DNA of 5,828 nucleotides, taken from Planctomycetales bacterium. GTDB lineage: Bacteria > Planctomycetota > SZUA-567. The notes under the pieces were generated by a model. It had not been told where the DNA came from. It searched no databases and worked only from the letters and a program-made list of their open reading frames with translations. Both the position numbers and the translations under genes were made by a program. This document shows positions 1-4,360 of this stretch, in pieces. Location of the stretch: positions 1 through 5,828 of the forward strand of contig BNUQ01000082.1 of assembly GCA_025997475.1 (NCBI GenBank). Direction: 5' to 3'. Within the stretch, counting starts at the first letter, position 1, and the number at the start of each line of letters is the position of its first letter.

Positions 1-54
1 CCGCGCACCGGATGGCGCCGAGCAAATAATGCGCCGCCGCCGCGAACGCCCCGC
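1..54. repeat. Inverted copy of 181-234 at window edge (probable chimeric fold-back)
   Basis: Bases 1-54 are a perfect reverse complement of 181-234, which lie inside the TPR-like gene. The loop between the arms is 126 nt (55-180). The first mismatch is at 55 versus 180, and beyond 57 the similarity is lost. The outer arm runs to the very first base of the window. A natural inverted repeat would not be expected to stop there, and a similar arrangement occurs at the other end. I infer an amplification or assembly fold-back, so 1-54 should not be treated as genomic context. Confidence 0.9.
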
Positions 55-56
55 CC

Positions 57-1418
57 GTAATACTGCAACGCGGTTTGCTTGTCGTCAACGGACAACTTAA
101 ACCGGAGGATTATTTGCCGGTGTTCGCGCTGTATGACCGCGCCGCCGAAATTGTTGACCGGTCGATTGTCATCAATCCGCGCGGGGCGTTCGCGGCGGCG
201 GCGCATTATTTGCTCGGCGCCATCCGGTGCGCGGCGGGGGATTTGCGGCGGGAAATCGCCGGCGAATGGCGCGCCAACGGGCGGCACGACGAGGCGCTCG
301 AACTGGAAAAAAACGGCGCGGCGGACTATTTGCAGGCGGTCGAAAAATTGCAAATCGCCATCGGCACGGCGGCGGACGACACGGATTTGCGCGTCGCTTC
401 GCGGACGTTGCTCGGCAACACCTATCTTAAATTGGCGGACAAAGACCACGCGCGTTATTACGAAGACGGTTTGCGCGAACTGCGGATTTTAGTCAACGAG
501 CCGTCCATTACGCCCGCGCAACGGTTGGACGCGGTGCGCGGCATCGCGGCGGCGTTGATTGGCGGCGAGCAATACGACGAGGCGGCGCGGTTGTTGCTGG
601 CGCAAAGTTCGCGCGATTTGGCGTCGGCGTTGGACGCGATGAAATTGCAATTGACGCTCGGTCAGCCGCGCGCCGCGTATCGGACGTTGCAGGAAAGCGT
701 CGCCAACGCCGAGCGCGACCAACCGGCGCTGTTGGTGGAGGCGAAATTTGAGTTGGCGAATTTGGCGTTGCAACGCGCCGGTCAAATCGGCGCCAACGAC
801 GACGAAATCGCGGCGTTGCGGCGGGGCGCGATTGACACGCTCGCGGGCATCGCCGACCGTTACGCCGGCGGTTCGTGGGCGAGTTTGGCGTTGTTGTCGC
901 TGGGGAATTTTCTCATCGACCATCGGCAATACGAACGCGCGCTCGCATACGCGGACGCGGCGTTGCGGGGCGACGAGCGGGCGATTGTAACGACGCAGGC
1001 GTTGTATTTATTGCAGGGGCGGGCGTGGCTGGCGTGGGGCAAAGACAAAAAAGACGGCGAGATGTTGGGGCGGGCGGGCGCGGCGTTTGTGCGGGCGGAG
1101 CGGGCTAATATCGGCAACAGTTCGCTCGGGCGGCAACAACGGGCGGCGGCGATTTTGGGGCAGGGCGACGTGGCGCAGGCGCGCGGCGACGACGACGCGG
1201 CGTTGCAGTATTACGGGCGGGTGTTCGCGATTTTTTATCAGGAATACGTGCCGGCGGATTTGGCGCGGTTGCAGGCGGCGGCGATTCACGAGCGGCGGAA
1301 AAACTACGAATTGGCGTGGCAAATTTTAGACCAAGGGTTCGACCAGGCGAAACTGCTCGCGGCAAAAATGCGCCTCCGCGAACTCCTCGACGCCGAAAAA
1401 AAAGCGCAGGGGAAGTGA
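57..1418 (+). CDS. TPR-like helical repeat protein, 5'-partial
   Basis: Function unknown; probably a protein-interaction scaffold. The protein is almost all helix, with degenerate tetratricopeptide-like units. Counting from the TTG codon at 75 as residue 1, the clearest units are about 151-178 (GEQYDEAARLL), 267-300 (LGNFLIDHRQYERALAYADAAL), 355-385 (GDVAQARGDDDAALQYY) and 396-424 (RRKNYELAWQILDQG). The C-terminus is charged (LLDAEKKAQGK). The frame is open from the fold-back junction at 54/55, and the in-frame stop at 27-29 lies inside the artefactual inverted arm. The TTG at 75 is therefore probably not the true start, and a signal peptide or membrane anchor may be missing. The GGAGG at 104-108 precedes another in-frame TTG (114) but sits inside well-formed helical coding sequence. 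The gene converges on the methyltransferase gene with a 53-nt gap. The helical-repeat character is reasonably secure; the exact family is not. Confidence 0.75.
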   Translation, partial: VILQRGLLVVNGQLKPEDYLPVFALYDRAAEIVDRSIVINPRGAFAAAAHYLLGAIRCAAGDLRREIAGEWRANGRHDEALELEKNGAADYLQAVEKLQIAIGTAADDTDLRVASRTLLGNTYLKLADKDHARYYEDGLRELRILVNEPSITPAQRLDAVRGIAAALIGGEQYDEAARLLLAQSSRDLASALDAMKLQLTLGQPRAAYRTLQESVANAERDQPALLVEAKFELANLALQRAGQIGANDDEIAALRRGAIDTLAGIADRYAGGSWASLALLSLGNFLIDHRQYERALAYADAALRGDERAIVTTQALYLLQGRAWLAWGKDKKDGEMLGRAGAAFVRAERANIGNSSLGRQQRAAAILGQGDVAQARGDDDAALQYYGRVFAIFYQEYVPADLARLQAAAIHERRKNYELAWQILDQGFDQAKLLAAKMRLRELLDAEKKAQGK

Positions 1419-1425
1419 AGGGGAG

Positions 1426-1478
1426 CGATTAAGAATGAAGATTTTTAAGAATCTTAAGATTCTTAAAAACCTTAATCG
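1426..1478. repeat. Perfect 28-bp AT-rich palindrome between convergent genes
   Basis: Bases 1442-1469 form a perfect palindrome: half-site TTTTTAAGAATC, centre TTAA, then GATTCTTAAAAA. It is flanked by a second inverted pair, CGATTAAG (1426-1433) and CTTAATCG (1471-1478), the latter overlapping the last codons of the methyltransferase gene. Either strand could form a 12-bp stem with a UUAA loop. It lies between two convergent stop codons, the usual place for a bidirectional terminator. However, the stem is AT-rich and no U-tract follows it on either strand, so it is not a textbook intrinsic terminator. A protein-binding palindrome or a repeat remnant is also possible. Confidence 0.75.
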
Positions 1479-2065
1479 ACTGCGCGGCGATTCTTGACCG
1501 CAAAATAGTATTCGGGATTGCCGCCTTTGCCGCCGCGGAAGGGCGACAACACCGGCGGGCAGACCAGCGCGCCTAACCGTTCCGCGAGCGCCGTTACCCG
1601 CGCGACAATTTCCGGCAGAGCGAATTCCCGCACTTCGCCTTTAACGAGCGCGCTCCGGTCGGCTTCGTATTGCGGCTTTAACAGAGAAACGACAACGCCC
1701 GCCTCGTCGAGCAACGAGAGGGCGCGGGGCAGAACTTTTTCTTGTTTTGTCCAGCCGACATCGGCGGTTACGACGGCGACTTTTTCCGGCAGTTCGACGT
1801 AGAGCGCGTTCGTGCGTTCCATTACCACGACGCGCGGGTCGTTGCGCAACGTCCACGCCAACGAACCGTAAGAAGTGTCAACCGAATAGACCTTCGCCGC
1901 GCCGCGTTGCAACAGGCAATCGACAAAGCCGCCGACGTTACTGCCCAAATCGCAACACACTTTTCCCGCGACTTCGACGGCGAGCGCCGTCAACGCCCAG
2001 TCCAATTTTTCGCCGCCGCGTCCCACAAATTTCGCTGGCGCGGACGACGGCTTATTTTTCGACAT
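1472..2065 (-). CDS. tlyA: TlyA/FtsJ-like RNA methyltransferase without S4 domain
   Basis: A SAM-dependent methyltransferase of the TlyA branch of the FtsJ/RrmJ fold. Characterised TlyA proteins 2'-O-methylate rRNA; the substrate here is unknown. Visible motifs (197 aa) are the FVGRGGEKLDWAL entry motif (13-25), the SAM loop DLGSNVGGFVDCLLQRGA (39-56), VYSVDTSYGSLAW (59-71), DPRVVVMERTN (76-86), LLKPQYEADR (128-137) and GNPEYYF (182-188). K20, D102, K130 and E185 fit the family's K-D-K-E catalytic tetrad in order and spacing. TlyA proteins are normally about 240-270 aa with an N-terminal S4 RNA-binding domain; here only about 12 residues precede GRGGEKL. The frame stays open a little upstream of the ATG, but what I translated by eye (to about 2140) is Pro/Ser-rich and not S4-like. 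The start overlaps the lipoprotein gene by 14 nt with no clear Shine-Dalgarno, suggesting translational coupling. Fold assignment is secure; orthology to S4-containing TlyA is less so. Confidence 0.85.
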   Translation of the reverse strand: MSKNKPSSAPAKFVGRGGEKLDWALTALAVEVAGKVCCDLGSNVGGFVDCLLQRGAAKVYSVDTSYGSLAWTLRNDPRVVVMERTNALYVELPEKVAVVTADVGWTKQEKVLPRALSLLDEAGVVVSLLKPQYEADRSALVKGEVREFALPEIVARVTALAERLGALVCPPVLSPFRGGKGGNPEYYFAVKNRRAVD

Positions 2066-2423
2066 CGGCGTTGTCGGCAGAATTATCGGCGGCGGCGAGG
2101 GACTCCGGCTCGCCGCTCCACTGCGCGACCGGAAGATGTTGCGGGTCGGCGTAGGGGTCGGGGATGCCGGCGCGGGGAATGCCCGCCGCGACCTGCCCCA
2201 ATTCTTCTTTTTTCGCCCGTTCCGGCTCGTCCGCCCGATATTGCTTATCGACGAAAATTTTCTCGTCGGGGGTCAGCGGCGTTTCGGGTGGCCAGTCCGG
2301 CATCGTAAAATCGGTAGCGAGTTTGGCTTGTTTTTGGTCGTCCCACCAGAACCGCTCGCCCTGAATAGGTGTGCAACCGGTGAGCGTCCCGACAATCGCC
2401 AAGGTCAACAACCACGCGCGCAT
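2052..2423 (-). CDS. Small putative lipoprotein
   Basis: An unrecognised 123-aa protein. The N-terminus MRAWLLTLAIVGTLTGC is a type II signal peptide: one Arg, a hydrophobic stretch (3-13) and lipobox LTGC with the lipidated Cys at 17. The mature protein is hydrophilic, Pro- and acid-rich (FWWDDQKQAK, DWPPETPLTPDEKIF, ERAKKEELGQ) and ends in a low-complexity Ala/Asp/Asn tail, so it is probably largely disordered. The frame is open further upstream to an ATG at 2555. I chose 2423 because it gives the signal peptide and has GGGAG 7 nt ahead; the extra 44 residues would bury that signal and look non-coding. The 3' end overlaps the methyltransferase start by 14 nt, so the two are probably cotranscribed. 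Lipoprotein status is likely; its role is unknown. Confidence 0.75.
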   Translation of the reverse strand: MRAWLLTLAIVGTLTGCTPIQGERFWWDDQKQAKLATDFTMPDWPPETPLTPDEKIFVDKQYRADEPERAKKEELGQVAAGIPRAGIPDPYADPQHLPVAQWSGEPESLAAADNSADNADVEK

Positions 2424-2430
2424 AAATTTT

Positions 2431-2435
2431 CTCCC
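2431..2435 (-). promoter_or_regulatory. Shine-Dalgarno (GGGAG) of the lipoprotein gene
   Basis: On the minus strand GGGAG lies 7 nt before the ATG at 2423-2421. It decides the lipoprotein start in favour of the signal-peptide ATG over the in-frame ATG 132 nt upstream, where no equivalent signal is evident. Confidence 0.6.
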
Positions 2436-2492
2436 GTAGGCAAGAACACAATGAAATAGTTTATCGGACACAACCGGCGTTTTCTGAAAGTT

Positions 2493-2517
2493 TTGCGGGG
2501 CAACCGCGTGCCCGCAA
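2493..2517. other. GC-rich hairpin in the panC-lipoprotein gap
   Basis: TTGCGGG (2493-2499) pairs with CCCGCAA (2511-2517). The stem can extend by two pairs (CA/TG) across one bulged G, leaving a six-base loop. It lies in the 152-nt gap between the panC stop and the lipoprotein start, the largest gap in the minus-strand run. Read on the minus strand it is followed by AAAACTTTC rather than a T-run, so it is at best a weak or factor-assisted terminator. No convincing -35/-10 pair was found here, though an internal promoter for the lipoprotein cannot be excluded. Confidence 0.35.
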
Positions 2518-2575
2518 GACCGATGAAAAGAAGGGCAGGGAGGCACGGAGGACACAATTCAATTATTTGGATGCT

Positions 2576-3454
2576 CTATTCAATTGCCCCGCGCTTTAGC
2601 GCGGAGTTAGCCCGTCCCGCGATGACGTTGTCAATCAGCCGCACGTCGCCCAATTTAATCGCCGCCGCGATGAGCGCGTCGCCGGTAATTTCTTCGAGGT
2701 CGGTCAAGGTCGCCAAATCAACGATGTTCAGATAATCAATCTCGATTTCCGGCGCGGACAAGCGGCTCATCATTTTTTCAATGACCGCGTGCGGTCGGCT
2801 TTCGCCGGCGGCGAGCATTTGGGCGCCGGTTTGCAAGGCGGCGTATAATTGCGGCGCGATTTGACGCTCTTTTTTCGTCAGCAAGCGGTTGCGACTGCTC
2901 AGCGCCAAACCGTCGGCTTCGCGAACCGTCGGCAACAGCGACATTTTTACCGGAAAATTCAAGTCGCTAATCATCCGCTGAATAATCAACGCCTGTTGCG
3001 CGTCTTTTTGCCCGAAATACACGCGGTCGGGACGGACTAAATTGAACAGTTTGGCGACGACCGTGCAGACGCCGATGAAATGTCCGCGCCCGCGCGACAA
3101 GCCGCAGAGGGGGTTGGCGAGTTTATCGGGAATAACCAAAATATCGCGGTCGGGCGCGTAGATTTCGGCGGCGGTCGGCGTGAAAACATAATCGACGCCC
3201 GCCGTCGCGCACAATTGTAAATCGGCGGCGAGCGTGCGCGGATAATTCTCGAAATCGGCGCCGTCGTTGAATTGCGTCGGGTTGACGAAAATGCTGACGG
3301 TTACGATTTCGCCGTCGGCGCGGGCTTGGTCGATTAGCGTCCGATGTCCGGCGTGCAGATTGCCCATCGTCGGCACGAAACCGTGTTTTTTACCGGCGCG
3401 CAAAATCGCGGCGGCTTCAGTTTGCATCGCGGCGGGTTCGGTGATTTGGCGCAT
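2576..3454 (-). CDS. panC: Pantothenate synthetase (pantoate-beta-alanine ligase)
   Basis: Cytoplasmic enzyme (EC 6.3.2.1) condensing D-pantoate with beta-alanine, using ATP through a pantoyl-adenylate intermediate; the last step of pantothenate synthesis, feeding CoA. Length (292 aa) is normal for the family and the motifs are intact: PTMGNLHAGH (28-37) with the HxGH nucleotidyltransferase signature at H34/H37, FVNPTQF (56-62), RGRGHFIGVCTVVAKLFN (121-138), VYFGQKDAQQ (145-154) and the KMSKS-like READGLALSSRN (178-189). The C-terminal dimerisation and lid domain follows, including EIDYLNIVD (238-246). The ATG is supported by AAGGAG 7 nt upstream (3462-3467). No panB or panD lies alongside, so the pathway genes are scattered or outside the window. 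Two small membrane-protein genes precede it, the nearer by 48 nt, and the lipoprotein gene follows after 152 nt. No truncation or missing key residue is seen. Confidence 0.98.
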   Translation of the reverse strand: MRQITEPAAMQTEAAAILRAGKKHGFVPTMGNLHAGHRTLIDQARADGEIVTVSIFVNPTQFNDGADFENYPRTLAADLQLCATAGVDYVFTPTAAEIYAPDRDILVIPDKLANPLCGLSRGRGHFIGVCTVVAKLFNLVRPDRVYFGQKDAQQALIIQRMISDLNFPVKMSLLPTVREADGLALSSRNRLLTKKERQIAPQLYAALQTGAQMLAAGESRPHAVIEKMMSRLSAPEIEIDYLNIVDLATLTDLEEITGDALIAAAIKLGDVRLIDNVIAGRANSALKRGAIE

Positions 3455-3502
3455 TCTGGGACTCCTTCGGCAAAAATTTCAGACCTCGGCGTAATTACGG
3501 CT

Positions 3503-3670
3503 TTAACCGACGGTCGCGCCGGATTGCGCCGCCGCGTCTTCGGCGCGTTTCATTTCGTCGAGGATGCGGTCTTCGCGGCGGGACCACAAGAAAAAACAAC
3601 CCGCAAACGCCGACATAAACAGCACCAAGAAAGTCATTGGTTCCGTCAAAACAATCATCACATAGTCCAT
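3503..3670 (-). CDS. Small single-pass membrane protein (55 aa), unknown function
   Basis: Not recognised. MDYVMIVLTEP leads into one hydrophobic helix (about 4-29, ending CFFLW). A basic cluster SRR (30-32) and an amphipathic charged tail (EDRILDEMKRAEDAAAQ) follow, suggesting a bitopic inner-membrane protein with the C-terminus in the cytoplasm. The frame continues upstream to an ATG at 3727, but the start at 3670 is preferred: AAGGAGGG sits 7 nt ahead, and the longer version would overlap the upstream gene and add a basic, poorly hydrophobic leader. It starts 5 nt after the stop of the 76-aa membrane protein and ends 48 nt before panC, so all three are probably cotranscribed. The small size and clean ribosome site suggest a subunit partnering the 76-aa protein, which is inference. 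Confidence 0.7.
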   Translation of the reverse strand: MDYVMIVLTEPMTFLVLFMSAFAGCFFLWSRREDRILDEMKRAEDAAAQSGATVG

Positions 3671-3674
3671 TTCT

Positions 3675-3905
3675 TTACCCTCCTTTTTTATATTTGCTTT
3701 TAATCGTAAAATAACCCGCGACCGCAAAAGCGGCGGTTCCCAGTCCGCCGATGCCGCAAATTACCCAAAAATGCGCGATGTCCTGATGAAACACCGAACC
3801 CAACACCACGCCGCCGAAAAACAATTTGCTGAGGTCGAAAAAATACTTGCCGAAATTGTCTCGCACGTCATTGTCGCGCGCTTGGCGCAATAGTCGCCGG
3901 TTCAT
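3675..3905 (-). CDS. Small two-TM membrane protein (DUF6722-like), unknown function
   Basis: A 76-aa protein with a basic, polar N-terminus (MNRRLLRQARDNDVRDN), then GKYFFDLSKLFFGGVVLGSVF as the first membrane helix (about 22-39), a short HQDIAHF turn, a second Gly/Ala-rich helix (about 45-68) and a strongly basic tail (KSKYKKGG). The architecture and the GKYxxDxSKLxFxGVVLGxxF pattern remind me of the DUF6722 family of small two-helix proteins, but this is recalled likeness without a search. Both ends are positively charged, so both probably face the cytoplasm. AGGAG lies 9 nt before the ATG. It appears to be the first gene of the minus-strand run leading to panC. It might form a complex with the 55-aa protein encoded immediately after it. 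Confidence 0.75.
   Translation of the reverse strand: MNRRLLRQARDNDVRDNFGKYFFDLSKLFFGGVVLGSVFHQDIAHFWVICGIGGLGTAAFAVAGYFTIKSKYKKGG
3678..3685 (-). promoter_or_regulatory. Strong Shine-Dalgarno (AAGGAGGG) of the 55-aa gene
   Basis: On the minus strand AAGGAGGG lies 7 nt before the ATG at 3670-3668. It is embedded in the last codons of the preceding 76-aa gene, whose TAA occupies 3677-3675. It is the best ribosome site in the window and decides the short start of the 55-aa protein. The placement also favours reinitiation by ribosomes finishing the upstream gene. Confidence 0.7.
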
Positions 3906-3931
3906 TTGCGGTCGCTCCTAAATTTGCGGCT

Positions 3932-3937
3932 ATCATA
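3932..3937 (-). promoter_or_regulatory. Possible -10 element (TATGAT) ahead of the small-protein/panC run
   Basis: On the minus strand TATGAT ends 26 nt before the ATG of the 76-aa protein, matching the sigma-70-type -10 consensus at five of six positions. No good TTGACA-like -35 is found 16-18 nt upstream (the nearest hexamers are ATGGCG-like), so this is weak. Its position between the 3999-4028 hairpin and the first gene of the run is where a promoter is expected. Confidence 0.25.
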
Positions 3938-3998
3938 CCCGTTTTCATTATCGCCGCCATAATGCGACACGAGGGGCTATTTTGATAAATTATTCCGC

Positions 3999-4028
3999 TT
4001 AAATTCCCCTCTGGGGAGGGGAATTTAA
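3999..4028. terminator. Perfect 13-bp-stem hairpin, possible terminator or palindromic repeat
   Basis: TTAAATTCCCCTC (3999-4011) and GAGGGGAATTTAA (4016-4028) are exact inverted arms around a TGGG loop. The stem has a GC-rich core with AT-rich outer pairs, so on either strand the RNA ends the 3' arm in a U-containing stretch, giving a mild terminator character in both directions. It lies between the intrinsic terminator at 4066-4098 and the putative promoter of the panC run, so it could be a backup insulator. Perfect short palindromes of this kind are also often dispersed genomic repeats. It belongs to the 455-nt gene-free stretch 3906-4360. Confidence 0.55.
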
Positions 4029-4065
4029 TTTGCCGCGCCGAGCGCTTTCATTACTCTCGTCCATC

Positions 4066-4098
4066 AAAAAAAATGGACACCCTTTGAGGGCGTCCATT
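4066..4098 (-). terminator. Rho-independent terminator downstream of the porin gene
   Basis: Read on the minus strand, AATGGACGCCC pairs with GGGTGTCCATT around the loop TCAAA: an 11-bp stem containing one G-U pair. The pairing merges into a run of eight Ts (8 As at 4066-4073 on the plus strand). Read on the plus strand the same position becomes an A-C mismatch, so the structure is clearly built for minus-strand transcription. It is the first intrinsic terminator I find after the porin stop, about 263 nt downstream. The intervening stretch carries the heptanucleotide palindromic element. Confidence 0.85.
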
Positions 4099-4212
4099 CT
4101 GGATATTCAATTACGAATGGTTACGGCGAAACGTGGCGGCGATAGATGCGGGACGGCGATGTGGATGCTTTGGGGTTTTCCCATCGGGGTTTTCGGTCTA
4201 TCGGACAATTCA

Positions 4213-4331
4213 CAATTAACAATTAACAATTAACAATGATGGAGTTTTCACGGTCAAAATCGCTTCGCGCAAGGCGCAATTTTTGATAATTACTCCACAA
4301 TTGCTAATTGTTAATTGTTAATTGTTAATTT
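4213..4331. repeat. Palindromic element with heptanucleotide-repeat arms
   Basis: The left arm is CAATTAA repeated three times plus CAAT (4213-4237). The right arm is ATTG followed by TTAATTG twice and TTAATT (4307-4330). Twenty-four bases (4214-4237 and 4307-4330) are exact reverse complements, separated by 69 nt. Inside, GGAGT (4241-4245) and ACTCC (4292-4296) form a second inverted pair, and GCGC/GCGC around AAG lies near the centre. The whole could fold into a long, partly interrupted hairpin. It contains no gene and no transposase, and begins 30 nt past the porin stop in the direction of transcription. It looks like a short miniature palindromic repeat (MITE- or REP-like) or an extended 3'-UTR structure. 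Confidence 0.8.
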
Positions 4332-4360
4332 TAGCGCCGCCGCCCGCCGTAAGTCCGTAA

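Noticed and set aside
104..116. GGAGG followed by an in-frame TTG as a possible true start of the TPR-like gene
   Set aside because: The residues before it continue the same helical coding character and the frame is open back to the chimeric junction, so the signal is probably coincidental.
1742..2308. 188-codon plus-strand frame across the methyltransferase and lipoprotein genes
   Set aside because: Arg-rich low-complexity translation antisense to two better-supported genes; a GC-bias shadow.
2424..2555. N-terminal extension of the lipoprotein to the ATG at 2555
   Set aside because: The extra 44 residues look non-coding and would bury the signal peptide. GGGAG with proper spacing supports the ATG at 2423.
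3671..3727. N-terminal extension of the 55-aa protein to the ATG at 3727
   Set aside because: It would overlap the 76-aa gene by 53 nt and place the strongest ribosome site in the window inside the gene.
4172..4194. Two direct copies of GGGGTTTTC 14 nt apart as a possible operator or iteron
   Set aside because: Only two short copies, in a gene-free stretch with no adjacent promoter; this could be chance or part of a larger repeat. It is mentioned only as part of the porin 3' region.
4030..4233. 67-codon open frame on the plus strand in the intergenic region
   Set aside because: It runs through the intrinsic terminator stem, the GGGGTTTTC repeats and the heptamer arm (ending LTINN from the repeat). 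No ribosome site was seen, so it is probably non-coding.
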